From: an uncultured Gammaproteobacteria bacterium
Lineage (GTDB): Bacteria; Pseudomonadota; Gammaproteobacteria; Pseudomonadales; Pseudohongiellaceae
Direction of reading: 5' to 3'
Assembly: GCA_913058135.1 (NCBI GenBank)
Contig: CAJXPR010000011.1
Coordinates: 1-53,703 of the forward strand
Length of the DNA: 53,703 nt
In this document: positions 41,016 through 49,773 of the stretch, one piece after another
Position numbering within the stretch: position 1 is the stretch's first letter
How the letters are laid out: the number at the start of each line of letters is the position of its first letter
The notes under the pieces: model-generated
What the model was told of the DNA's origin: nothing
The model's input: only the letters and a program-made list of their open reading frames with translations
Databases searched by the model: none
Position numbers and translations under genes: made by a program

Positions 41016-42656
41016 ATGACAATGCAACAGACTCCACTTTTAATGCACCGGCTGATGGATCGGGGCGCCATGCTGCAACCTGATGTTGAAGTCATGACGG
41101 CCACCGCCGATGGTGCCCGCAGCCAGACCATGCTGGAGACCCGCAACCGTGCCCACCAGTTGGCCCATGCATTAAACGACGCAGGCATCGGGATAGGCGA
41201 CCGGGTCGGTACCTTTATGTGGAACGGTGCCCGACACCTGGAGGCTTATCACGCAGTTGCCTGCATGGGCGCGGTGATTCACACGCTCAACATCCGTCTG
41301 TCTCCTGTTGACCTCGAATACATCATCAATCACGCGCAGGACAAACTTATCATTGTTGATGCCGATATCCTGCCGGCGCTGGAAAAGCTGGCAGGCAAGA
41401 TGCCCAGCGTGGAAACAATCGTGGTCGCAGCGGAGCCCGGTTTCGAGAACTGGGAAACCAGCCTGCCCAATGCCATTGACTACGAAGAATTTATCAAGGG
41501 CAAAGCCACCAAATATCAATGGCCGGAGATCGACGAGAACTCAGCCATGGGCTTGTGCTACACCAGCGGTACTACTGGCAAGCCCAAAGGCGTCATGTAT
41601 ACCCACCGTGCCAATTACCTGCACACGGTTGCTATTGCCATGACCGATGTCATGGGCCTGTCAGCGACTGACACGCTGCTTGGTATTGTGCCGATGTTTC
41701 ATGCCAACGCCTGGGGTCTGCCCTGGGTCGCATGCATGCTGGGCATGAAGCAGGTGTACCCGCACCGCTTTATGGTGCCGGACCATCTGGCGCGCATGAT
41801 CATGGATTATGACGTGACTATTTCTGCCGGTGTGCCCACCATCTGGCAAGGTGTTAAAGGCCTGATTGAAGCCAATCCCGGCAAGTACAAGTTCAGCGCG
41901 TTGACGCGGCTTACCTGCGGTGGGTCTGCGCCACCCCCGTCGCTGATCGAGTGGTTCTGGGATGCGCTGGGCGTGGAGATGGTGCAGGGCTGGGGCATGA
42001 CCGAAACCAGTCCGCTGGCCACCATCAGTCGTCGTACCGGCAAGCGTAAACATCTGGAGATGGGCGATGCCGAACGTGCCGCCAATCAGGCAAAAGCTGG
42101 CCTGCCAATTCCGGGGCTGGAAATCGAGATTTTTGATGACAAGTGGAACGTGTTGCCGCACGACGGCAAGGCATTCGGCGAGCTGCTGATCCGCGGCCCC
42201 TGGATCTGTTCCGAGTACTTTAATAATCCGCAGCCGGATAAATTCCACGACGGCTGGCTGATCACCGGTGACGTTGCCAAAATTGACCCGGAAGGCTACA
42301 TCATCATTACCGACCGCTCCAAGGATCTGATCAAGTCGGGTGGTGAATGGATATCATCGGTGGACCTGGAAAATCACATCGCAGGTATGCCTGCCGTTGC
42401 GCAGGCCTGCGTCGTGGCGCATCCGCACCCACGCTGGGATGAACGCCCCGTGGCGCTGGTTATCAAAAAACCGGACGCGGAACTGACCCCGGAACAGGTT
42501 ATCGCACACTGCGACGGCAAGTTCGCAAAATGGCAGCTACCGGACGATGTGCTGTTCGTGGATTCAATTCCGCTGACCGCCACGGGCAAAATGGACAAGA
42601 AAGTCGTCCGCGCCCAACTCGAAGCCGACGGCTACAAACTGCCCGACCAACGCTGA
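41016..42656 (+). CDS. Acyl-CoA synthetase (medium/long-chain fatty acid CoA ligase)
   Basis: 546 aa. It forms acyl-adenylates and then acyl-CoA in the cytoplasm. The AMP-binding (ANL) motifs are YTSGTTGKPKGVMYTHR, PMFHANAWGLPWV, GWGMTETSPLATIS, and GWLITGDVAKIDPEGY, with the C-terminal lysine in LTATGKMDKKVV. The overall similarity is to medium-chain ligases of the AlkK type. AGGAG nine bases before the start supports 41016. A second in-frame ATG two codons on is less likely. It is the last + gene before a large palindromic element, and could feed the acyl-CoA dehydrogenase encoded further on. Confidence 0.9.
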   Translation: MTMQQTPLLMHRLMDRGAMLQPDVEVMTATADGARSQTMLETRNRAHQLAHALNDAGIGIGDRVGTFMWNGARHLEAYHAVACMGAVIHTLNIRLSPVDLEYIINHAQDKLIIVDADILPALEKLAGKMPSVETIVVAAEPGFENWETSLPNAIDYEEFIKGKATKYQWPEIDENSAMGLCYTSGTTGKPKGVMYTHRANYLHTVAIAMTDVMGLSATDTLLGIVPMFHANAWGLPWVACMLGMKQVYPHRFMVPDHLARMIMDYDVTISAGVPTIWQGVKGLIEANPGKYKFSALTRLTCGGSAPPPSLIEWFWDALGVEMVQGWGMTETSPLATISRRTGKRKHLEMGDAERAANQAKAGLPIPGLEIEIFDDKWNVLPHDGKAFGELLIRGPWICSEYFNNPQPDKFHDGWLITGDVAKIDPEGYIIITDRSKDLIKSGGEWISSVDLENHIAGMPAVAQACVVAHPHPRWDERPVALVIKKPDAELTPEQVIAHCDGKFAKWQLPDDVLFVDSIPLTATGKMDKKVVRAQLEADGYKLPDQR

Positions 42657-42731
42657 CCAGGGCAGCTGCGTTTAGTCAGGGCATGTGGGGATGCGAACGT
42701 TCCGAGGCGGATCGCTATGGACGGCGGAAGT

Positions 42732-42759
42732 GCAGGTTTTGTCAGGGTCTAAAACCTGC
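42732..42759. repeat. Isolated 9-bp hairpin
   Basis: GCAGGTTTT at 42732-42740 and AAAACCTGC at 42751-42759 with a ten-base loop. It lies 75 bases after the acyl-CoA ligase stop and has no T-tract, so it is a poor terminator. Confidence 0.6.
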
Positions 42760-42826
42760 CGACTCCATGCTCCCACCTGCTCTGAGAGCGTCGGCTTTCT
42801 GATCAGCGTTCCGAATTTTCTTGGAA

Positions 42827-42968
42827 GCCCGCAATAACTCAATTGCGGGCACAAGCCTGTCGGGACTGATTGATACCTGAAGGGGCTTGTGCGGCAGGGA
42901 GGCCGCACAAGAGCCCCCACGGATGGGTTTACGGCGTCCCCTGAAGGTATCAATCAGTCCCGACAGGC
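42827..42968. repeat. Nested palindromic element (possible REP/MITE-like element or bidirectional terminator)
   Basis: It begins with a 9-bp hairpin (GCCCGCAAT 42827-42835, ATTGCGGGC 42842-42850). A 24-bp perfect inverted repeat follows: 42855-42878 with 42945-42968, extended by AGGGG/CCCCT after two mismatches. Inside is a 10-bp hairpin CTTGTGCGGC (42886-42895) / GCCGCACAAG (42902-42911). GCACAAGCC (42849-42857) can alternatively pair with GGCTTGTGC (42884-42892), so two folds compete. Similar GGTTTACGGCGTC-type repeats are common between genes in gammaproteobacteria, as far as I recall. Confidence 0.75.
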
Positions 42969-43005
42969 GGTTTCAAAACGGAGCCCGTTCTTGCCGAAGT
43001 AAAAT

Positions 43006-46000
43006 CTAAACTTTCCCCATGACTGGTTCATCCGCAATATTTACACTCACCGGTTTCAATGTTAACCGGCACACAGCGGGAACGACCAGCAGCGTCAGCA
43101 CCGTAGAAGCCAACAACCCCGAGATAATCGCCCACGCCATTGGCGGCCACAATGTCGACGCTGAAAATGCCAGCGGCAGTAAACCCGCCACCGTGGTTGC
43201 TGTGGTCAACAGAATAGGGCGGGTACGCCGGGCCACTGCATCACTGACTGCCGCATTGATCGAAGCGCCGTCCCGCAATCTCTGATCGACCCTGTCGAGC
43301 AACACGATGGCATTATTAACCACGATCCCGACCAGCGCGATGATTCCCAGCAGCGGCTGAAAGCCAAACGGCGAGCCGCTGAGCACCAGGCCGGGAACAA
43401 TACCGGCGGCTGCCAGGGGGACTGTCAGTAATATGATGCCCACCCGCGCGAAGGAATTAAACTGCACAATCAGAAAGAACAGCAACAGCAACAGTCCGAT
43501 GGGAGCGGTATTTAGAATTGCCTGATTGGCTTCACCCGATCCTTCCAGATCACCACCAAGTTCCATGCGGGTGCCAGCAGGGAGCGGGTCGTCCTCGAGT
43601 CGTGCATTCAGTATTTCCAGGATCTGGCTGAAACTGTAACCTGGCGCCAGTCCTGCGGTGATTGAATAGACACGGACGCCATTTCGATGTTGTATGCCTG
43701 CTTCCTGCCAGTCGGCCTCCATGCCGGCCACCAGGCTGAGTGGGATTGCCTCGCCGTTAGCGTTGTAAACATAACTGGACAGCAGCTGCGATATGTCCAG
43801 CGCCGGTCCTTCCGGCGAACGCAGCACCAGTGGTATGGGGTCCAGCTCCTGTCGGTACTGTTCGGTACCAAAACCAAAGCTGCGGGCAAACAGCGTTTGA
43901 GCGACATCGGCGCGGCTGACGCCGTGGCGCTGCGCGCTGGCATCATCCACTACCGTGCGCAGCACCGGCGTACCCAGGTCGATGTCATGCCTGACATCAA
44001 CAGCACCGGGTATCGATTTCAGCAGGCGAAAAATGTGTTCGGCGGCGGCCAGCCGGGTATTGTTATCGGCATGGTAGAGCCGAACCTCCACCGGGGCGAC
44101 CCGCGGCGGACCCTGTGCCAGTGTGCCGGCAACTATATTTATCTCCGGCAAGGTGGTGGCAGCGTGTTCGCGAGCCCAGCGGATAAAGCCCTCCGTATCT
44201 TCCAGGGACGTCATATTGACGACCAGCCGTGCCCGGTTCGGAGCGCGCGTCGCATTCGGTAAATTGTAGTAAAAACCCGGGCCGGTAAAACCGACAAATC
44301 GGTGCACTGATACGACGTTATCCTGCTCACGGGTGAGGCGTTCAAAATCTGCAGATACCTGATCGGTATAGGCCTGGTCGGTGCCCTCAGGCAGGAATAT
44401 TTCAATGACTACCTGCGGACGATCGGCATTCGGGAAAAACTGGACGTTGAGTTGGCTGCTCAATAACATGCTGGCTGCTACCAGCACTATCCCGGTGACG
44501 ATTATCAGGCGGGGCCGGGCGGCGCTGAGCGCCGCCAGCCATGCGCCCAGCCGGTCAAACCAGATACTGCGCCGGGCTTGTTGCTGCGGCAAAAACCAGG
44601 CCGCCAGCAGTGGTGCCACACTTATCGCCAGCAAATAACTGACGCTGAGAGTGAGCATGATCATCACCGGAATGCCACGCGTGAAATCCGCCGTGCCGCC
44701 ACTGGACAGCAATAAAGGCGTGAAGGCAGCAAGGGTGGTACCGGTGGACGCTCCCAGGGGGCCGGCCAGTTCACGTACGCCAAGCAGCATGGCTTGCTGC
44801 CGGCTGTGGCCTTCGCCCAGATAGTTCTGGATGCTCTCGATCATGACAATGGCGTTATCGATCAGTATGCCCAGCGATATCACCAACCCTATCACCGCGA
44901 TCTGATGCAGGACGCCGCCGCCCAGGTCATAAAGCCCCAGACTGATCAGTGTCACCAGCGGCAGCATGGCGGCAACCAGAATACCCATCCGCCAGCCCAT
45001 GCCCAAAAATACTACCAGGGTAATTATAAGCATGCTTAACAGCAGACTTCCCTGCAGATCGCTCAGACGTGACTCGACCTGGTCAGGCTGAAAAAACAGC
45101 TCCCTGATTTCCAGCGGCGCGAATTCAGGCGCCAGTATGTTGATCCGCTGTCGTAACGTTTCGCCAAAACCAATGGCATCAACCTGATTATCCTGGATAA
45201 AAACGTTCAGTGCCACGATCCGTTCGCCGTCCATCCAGGTTGCTGGCTGTTCGGGTTGTATTGCGGTCCGATTGATATCGGCAATGCTCGCCAGTGGCAC
45301 GGACCCGCCGCCGGGCAGAGCGATCTGGGTACGACGAACAGAGGCCAGGTCTTCGAACTCATTGTTACTTAGCAGGCTGACGCGCTTGCTGTCCACGACG
45401 ATAAAACCGCCTGGAGAAACCTGGTTGCGCTGTCCGATCAGGCCCGCCAGGTAACCCGGACTGATACCCAGTCGGTTAAGCTCTGCGTCTTTAACAGCAA
45501 TAGTGATCTGTTCATCAGCATGTCCCTCAATTTCAATGCGTGACAAACCAGGCAGATCAGCCAACTGGCGCTTGAGGCGCTCGGCTGCCAAAGAGAGCGT
45601 CACCACCGAGGGGTCGCCAGCCATGGCCAATACTACTGCCGGGTTGGACGTCAGACGGTCGTCCAGGTCCATCTGCCTGACGCCATCGGGAAACTCCAGC
45701 CGCGCTCGTTCCATAGCCTGGCGGACGCGTTCCCAGGCCGGATCGGTGTCGTACAGGCTGTCCTGCAAACCAATGGTGACCAGTGCCACGCCGCTGCGAG
45801 CCACAGCGGAATATTCCAGCACCTCTTCTACCTGCGAGATTTCATCCTGCAAGGGTTCCAGGATGAGGCGCTCCAGTGCATCGGCGGTAGCCCCCGGATA
45901 CAGAACCGTAATAAGTCCGTTGCGCGCCGGGAATACCGGGTCTTCCTGTCGGGCCATATTGCCGAAAGAAGCCAGGCCCGCCAGGGTAAGCATGATGACA

Positions 46001-46044
46001 ATCAGCATGATCAGCCGAGGTCGGAGCAGCACAGGGGTAATCAT
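43006..46044 (-). CDS. RND-family efflux pump, inner-membrane subunit
   Basis: 1012 aa, typical for AcrB-type proteins. It has 12 membrane helices in two halves, with large periplasmic porter loops. The proton-relay helix reads ILIDNAIVMIE (Asp-Asn rather than the Asp-Asp of AcrB, as in many environmental pumps), and TM11-12 has ALVGIVVNNAIVLLDRV. It exports drugs, bile-like compounds, lipids or solvents with proton influx. It starts with ATG overlapping the adaptor's stop (ATGA), so the two are translationally coupled. An outer-membrane TolC-like channel is not in the window. The pair is divergent from a TetR gene and has operators between. Confidence 0.92.
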   Translation of the reverse strand: MITPVLLRPRLIMLIVIMLTLAGLASFGNMARQEDPVFPARNGLITVLYPGATADALERLILEPLQDEISQVEEVLEYSAVARSGVALVTIGLQDSLYDTDPAWERVRQAMERARLEFPDGVRQMDLDDRLTSNPAVVLAMAGDPSVVTLSLAAERLKRQLADLPGLSRIEIEGHADEQITIAVKDAELNRLGISPGYLAGLIGQRNQVSPGGFIVVDSKRVSLLSNNEFEDLASVRRTQIALPGGGSVPLASIADINRTAIQPEQPATWMDGERIVALNVFIQDNQVDAIGFGETLRQRINILAPEFAPLEIRELFFQPDQVESRLSDLQGSLLLSMLIITLVVFLGMGWRMGILVAAMLPLVTLISLGLYDLGGGVLHQIAVIGLVISLGILIDNAIVMIESIQNYLGEGHSRQQAMLLGVRELAGPLGASTGTTLAAFTPLLLSSGGTADFTRGIPVMIMLTLSVSYLLAISVAPLLAAWFLPQQQARRSIWFDRLGAWLAALSAARPRLIIVTGIVLVAASMLLSSQLNVQFFPNADRPQVVIEIFLPEGTDQAYTDQVSADFERLTREQDNVVSVHRFVGFTGPGFYYNLPNATRAPNRARLVVNMTSLEDTEGFIRWAREHAATTLPEINIVAGTLAQGPPRVAPVEVRLYHADNNTRLAAAEHIFRLLKSIPGAVDVRHDIDLGTPVLRTVVDDASAQRHGVSRADVAQTLFARSFGFGTEQYRQELDPIPLVLRSPEGPALDISQLLSSYVYNANGEAIPLSLVAGMEADWQEAGIQHRNGVRVYSITAGLAPGYSFSQILEILNARLEDDPLPAGTRMELGGDLEGSGEANQAILNTAPIGLLLLLFFLIVQFNSFARVGIILLTVPLAAAGIVPGLVLSGSPFGFQPLLGIIALVGIVVNNAIVLLDRVDQRLRDGASINAAVSDAVARRTRPILLTTATTVAGLLPLAFSASTLWPPMAWAIISGLLASTVLTLLVVPAVCRLTLKPVSVNIADEPVMGKV

Positions 46045-47153
46045 GGCAGCACCCTGACACGATCGCCGTCAGCCAGACGGGTTAGGCCCGCATACACAAC
46101 TGCATCCTGAGGAGCCAGGCTGTTTCCTTCCAGCACAGCCTGATCACCCAGCAAGTCGCCGATGTGCACGGAGATCCGGCTCACTATACCGGTCCCGTCG
46201 TCGTCAGCGCTGTATCTGAACACAGTTAACCCCTCGGCCGAACGCATCACGGCGCTGATGGGGATGACCAGTGCCGGTTCAGTCCGTCGCGGTATGCCGA
46301 CCTCGTAGGCTTCGCCTGCCCGGATACCGTTGTCGTCCAGAGCGACGATCAGCGGAAACAAAGCGTTGCTGCCAGAACTGGAAGTACCTATTTCGACCAC
46401 CTGTCCGTGGCCAGCCAGCCCGGTCAGACTGGACCAGACAGGCAGTGTCTGGCCGGTGCGCACATCGCGCAACACATGGGCGGGAGCGCGTACTTCTATT
46501 TCCATGCCGCTGCTGGCCGCCAGCTGAATGACCGCCTGACCTGCTTGTACAAACTCTCCGGGTTCCCGCAGAACAGCTTCGATTACACCGGAGAAGGGCG
46601 CCCGCAGTGTGTTTTCGGCCAGCAGACTCTCGGTCTGTTGCAGAGTCGCTTCAGCATTCTTGACGGCTGCCAGTAAAGCGTCCAGTCGCGAGCGTTGCTG
46701 TTCAAGATCCGACAGGGGGGATACGCCACGTGCATGGAGTTGGTCGGTGCGATCCAGGTCACGGCGCGCCTGTGCGGTGTCAGCGCGTAGTTGTTCCAGC
46801 CTGGACTGCGCAGCGTCGCGGGCAGGTTCCAGTTGCGGATTGTACAGGTGGGCGAGCTGCTGGCCTGCAACCACCGTCTGGCCAATGTCTGCCTCACGGG
46901 AGCGGAGGACGCCCGCGACCTGGAATGTTAATGCAGCGCGCTGCCGCGCGCGACTGATACCAGCGAAGCGTAATGTATCGTCACTGCTGATCTGGCGGAC
47001 GGGAGCAACTCGTACGGGAATACTCTGGTCATCGGCACCGGCCTGTGCTGACGCGTTGCCGTCGGCAGGCTGCCCGCAATTAAGCAGGCTGATGCTCATG
47101 GCAACTATGGCCAGAGCGCTGGCAGAAGAGCGCGAATATAAGCGGAAAGACAT
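46041..47153 (-). CDS. RND efflux periplasmic adaptor (membrane fusion protein)
   Basis: 370 aa. The leader ends in LLNC (Cys26), a probable lipoprotein anchor. It has a lipoyl-like half (GVLRSREADIGQTVVAGQQL and LLAENTLRAPFSGVIEAVL), with a coiled-coil hairpin between (ARDAAQSRLEQLRADTAQARRDL). A beta-barrel/membrane-proximal region follows. It links the RND pump to the outer-membrane channel. The first gene of the minus-strand operon, with the mirror promoter/operator about 25-60 bases upstream. Confidence 0.9.
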   Translation of the reverse strand: MSFRLYSRSSASALAIVAMSISLLNCGQPADGNASAQAGADDQSIPVRVAPVRQISSDDTLRFAGISRARQRAALTFQVAGVLRSREADIGQTVVAGQQLAHLYNPQLEPARDAAQSRLEQLRADTAQARRDLDRTDQLHARGVSPLSDLEQQRSRLDALLAAVKNAEATLQQTESLLAENTLRAPFSGVIEAVLREPGEFVQAGQAVIQLAASSGMEIEVRAPAHVLRDVRTGQTLPVWSSLTGLAGHGQVVEIGTSSSGSNALFPLIVALDDNGIRAGEAYEVGIPRRTEPALVIPISAVMRSAEGLTVFRYSADDDGTGIVSRISVHIGDLLGDQAVLEGNSLAPQDAVVYAGLTRLADGDRVRVLP

Positions 47154-47176
47154 CAGTAATCTCCGGTGCGGGTATT

Positions 47177-47213
47177 TATTGACATAATGTCACTTAATGA
47201 CATTATGTCAATA
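47177..47213. promoter_or_regulatory. Mirror-image divergent promoter with two TetR operators
   Basis: A 16-bp perfect inverted repeat (47177-47192 and 47198-47213, spacer CTTAA) contains two 13-base palindromes: TGACATAATGTCA (47180-47192) and TGACATTATGTCA (47198-47210), 18 bases apart. The same bases encode TTGACA-N16-CATTAT in both directions: + at 47179-47184 and 47201-47206, and - at 47211-47206 and 47189-47184. Occupation of both sites would shut both promoters. The TetR protein encoded downstream on the + strand is the obvious binder. Confidence 0.85.
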
Positions 47214-47301
47214 AGATTTGCTGATCGAAAAGAGAGGCTGGCATTGCAGGCGACTATGCTGGAGAATTCGTGTCAATATTGAAACAGGGGCTTGCAAGGG
47301 A

Positions 47302-47934
47302 ATGACGGTGCGCAGACGACGGGCAAAAGAAAAGCAGGAACGGCATGACGAAATACTCGACGCAGCCGAGCTGACGTTTTTCCACAAAGGTTACGAGCAG
47401 ACCTCCATGGACGATATCGCGCGTGCGGCACAGCTCAGCCGGGCTTTACTGTATGTCTATTTCAAGGACAAGGCGGCTATCATGCGTGGCGTCATGTTGC
47501 GCGCGGCCCAGTCGCTGCAGCGACGTTTCGAAGCAGCGCTGGCCGCCGGCGAGACCGGGGTCGCACAAATCGAAGGTATAGGGCACGCCTACCATGCGTT
47601 CTCAGTGGATCAGGCGGATTATTTCGATGTGTTGACCAGCATGGCGACGTTCCCGGGGCCTGGTGAAAGTGATTCACAGCTGCTGGCTCTGGATCATTGC
47701 CGGGAGTGCGTTAACGATCTGATGGTGACAGCGCTGCGCAATGGCATCCAGGATGGCAGTTTGAGCGAAACCCATATCAAGGACCCGCTGCAGACCGCCT
47801 TTTATCTGCAGGGCGCCCTGCACGGTGTGATCATGCAGACTCGAAGCGCCAAATCGTCATTCACCGATTACCCGGAAGCCGACGAACTCATCCGCTATAC
47901 CATTGCCATGTTGACCAATTCCATCCAGCCGTGA
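47302..47934 (+). CDS. TetR/AcrR-family transcriptional repressor
   Basis: 210 aa. It has an N-terminal helix-turn-helix (ERHDEILDAAELTFFHKGYEQ, TSMDDIARAAQLSRALLYVYFKDK) and an all-helical ligand-binding half with NGIQDGSL. It should repress the divergent RND pump operon and itself through the two palindromes at 47180-47210, and release on binding an efflux substrate. ATG at 47302 is only directly after AAGGG, which is too close; a GTG at 47308 (seven bases from AAGGG) is an alternative start. The frame is open further upstream without support. Confidence 0.88.
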   Translation: MTVRRRRAKEKQERHDEILDAAELTFFHKGYEQTSMDDIARAAQLSRALLYVYFKDKAAIMRGVMLRAAQSLQRRFEAALAAGETGVAQIEGIGHAYHAFSVDQADYFDVLTSMATFPGPGESDSQLLALDHCRECVNDLMVTALRNGIQDGSLSETHIKDPLQTAFYLQGALHGVIMQTRSAKSSFTDYPEADELIRYTIAMLTNSIQP

Positions 47935-47982
47935 TCAGGGCGCTGCTTCGGCACGCCTGTCTGACAATTAACAGGACCGTTT

Positions 47983-49773
47983 ATGTCTTCGCTTATTCTG
48001 AGTCGACGCGATATTGACTTCATGCTGTACGAGTGGCTCAACGCCGAGTCCCTGACGCATCTGCCCCGGTATGCCGACCATTCCCGCGAAACCTTTGATG
48101 CCGTGCTGGATCTGAGTGAACAAATCGCCACCGAGCACTTTGCCAGCCACAACAGGAAGAATGATGCCAATGAGCCGTGGTTTGATGGCGAGACTGTGCA
48201 TATGATCCCGGAGGTCAAAGCGGCCCTCGATATATTTGCCGAAGCCGGGCTGATAGCTGCCGGTCAGGATTATGACCTTGGCGGCATGCAGTTACCGACA
48301 CTGGTCGAAAAAGCCTGTTTTGCCTGGTTTCTGGCCGCCAACGTGGGAACGGCGGCGTATCCTTTCCTGACCATAGGCAATGCCAATCTGTTGCTGACCT
48401 ATGGCACGGCCGAACAGCAGCAGACCTGGGTGAAACCGATGATGGACGGCAGGTTTTTCGGCACCATGTGCCTGTCTGAGCCTCAGGCTGGTTCTTCGCT
48501 GGCCGACATCAGGACACGTGCCGAGCCTGACGGAGCCGGTCGCTACCGCGTATTTGGTAACAAAATGTGGATTTCCGGTGGTGAACACGGCCTGTCAGAG
48601 AACATTGTGCATCTGGTATTGGCTCGCTTGCCTGATGCGCCTGCCGGAGTGAAAGGTATTTCCCTGTTCATCGTGCCCCGGCACCTGCTCAGGGAAGATG
48701 GTTCGGTGGGCGAGCACAATGACGTGGTGCTCGCGGGGCTGAATCACAAAATGGGATATCGTGGAACCACCAACACCTTGCTGAATTTCGGAGAGGGCAA
48801 ATTTACGCCTGAAGGCAAACCGGGTGCGATAGGTTTTCTGGTGGGGGAGGCGCACAAGGGTCTGTCCTATATGTTTCACATGATGAATGAGGCGCGCATA
48901 GGCGTGGGCCTGGGCGCAGCTGCGCTGGGATATACCGGTTATCTCCATGCCCTGGCGTATGCCCGGGAACGTAAACAGGGCAGATCGCCCGGCGCCAAGG
49001 ATCCGTCATTGCCGGCGGTTCCCATCATCGAGCACACTGATGTCAAACGCATGCTGCTTGCGCAGAAAGCCTATGTTGAAGGGGGACTGGGCCTCAATCT
49101 GTATTGCGCCAGACTGGTCGATGAAGAACGGACCAGCGAGGGTCAGGACAGAGAGCGGGCCACGTTGTTGCTGGACATGCTGACGCCGGTAGCGAAAAGC
49201 TGGCCCTCTCAGTGGTGCCTGGAGGCCAACAATCTGGCGATTCAGGTGCACGGTGGTTATGGCTATACCCGTGACTACAATGTGGAGCAGTTTTACCGCG
49301 ACAATCGGCTGAACCCGATTCATGAGGGAACGCATGGCATTCAGGCGCTGGACCTGCTTGGGCGCAAGGTCGTGATGCAGGACGGGCTGGGTCTGGACCT
49401 GCTGCTTGACCTGATACAGGCAACGACCGCGCAGGCTGCGCAGTCGCCCGAACTGGCTGAAGCCGGTGCGCAACTGGATGCTGCTGTTTATCGCCTGGCC
49501 GATGTCACGCGCAAGCTCCATGCCAGTGGCCAGCCCGCGCTGACGTTAGCCAATGCGGCGGTCTATCTGGAGGCATTTGGGCATATCGTGGTGGCCTGGA
49601 TATGGCTTGAGCAGATGCTGGCGGCCGCAGCAGGATCAGGAGACTTTTACACGGGCAAGCGGCAGGCCGGGCGCTGGTTTTTTGCCTGGGAGTTGCCCAA
49701 AACCGGGCAGTGGCTGGATCTTCTGGCAAGCCTTGATGACACCTGCCTGACCATGCGCGACGCATGGTTCTGA
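47983..49773 (+). CDS. Acyl-CoA dehydrogenase (about 600-aa, C-terminal-extended type)
   Basis: 596 aa. It oxidises acyl-CoA to enoyl-CoA with FAD and electron-transfer flavoprotein. The family signatures are CLSEPQAGSSLADIRTRA, KMWISGGEHGLSEN, NEARIGVGLGAAALGYTGYLHALAYARERKQGR and YGYTRDYNVEQFYRDNRLNPIHEGT, the latter carrying the catalytic Glu region of the long branch. The C-terminal about 130 residues are the extra helical domain of this subgroup. AGGA seven bases before the ATG. It probably acts downstream of the acyl-CoA ligase at 41016 and near the MaoC hydratase, but they are not an operon. Confidence 0.92.
   Translation: MSSLILSRRDIDFMLYEWLNAESLTHLPRYADHSRETFDAVLDLSEQIATEHFASHNRKNDANEPWFDGETVHMIPEVKAALDIFAEAGLIAAGQDYDLGGMQLPTLVEKACFAWFLAANVGTAAYPFLTIGNANLLLTYGTAEQQQTWVKPMMDGRFFGTMCLSEPQAGSSLADIRTRAEPDGAGRYRVFGNKMWISGGEHGLSENIVHLVLARLPDAPAGVKGISLFIVPRHLLREDGSVGEHNDVVLAGLNHKMGYRGTTNTLLNFGEGKFTPEGKPGAIGFLVGEAHKGLSYMFHMMNEARIGVGLGAAALGYTGYLHALAYARERKQGRSPGAKDPSLPAVPIIEHTDVKRMLLAQKAYVEGGLGLNLYCARLVDEERTSEGQDRERATLLLDMLTPVAKSWPSQWCLEANNLAIQVHGGYGYTRDYNVEQFYRDNRLNPIHEGTHGIQALDLLGRKVVMQDGLGLDLLLDLIQATTAQAAQSPELAEAGAQLDAAVYRLADVTRKLHASGQPALTLANAAVYLEAFGHIVVAWIWLEQMLAAAAGSGDFYTGKRQAGRWFFAWELPKTGQWLDLLASLDDTCLTMRDAWF

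Larger units (their letters stand above)
42657..43005. other. Convergent intergenic region rich in palindromes
   Basis: 349 bases between the acyl-CoA ligase (+) and the RND pump (-) with no protein gene supported. It contains a 9-bp hairpin (GCAGGTTTT/AAAACCTGC, 42732-42759), a second hairpin at 42827-42850, a 24-bp perfect inverted repeat, and an internal 10-bp hairpin. The palindromic block from 42827 is described separately. Confidence 0.7.

Noticed and set aside
42657-43005. An integron attC site in the palindromic region
   Set aside because: The conserved attC ends (RYYYAAC/GTTRRRY) are absent and no integrase or gene cassettes are present.
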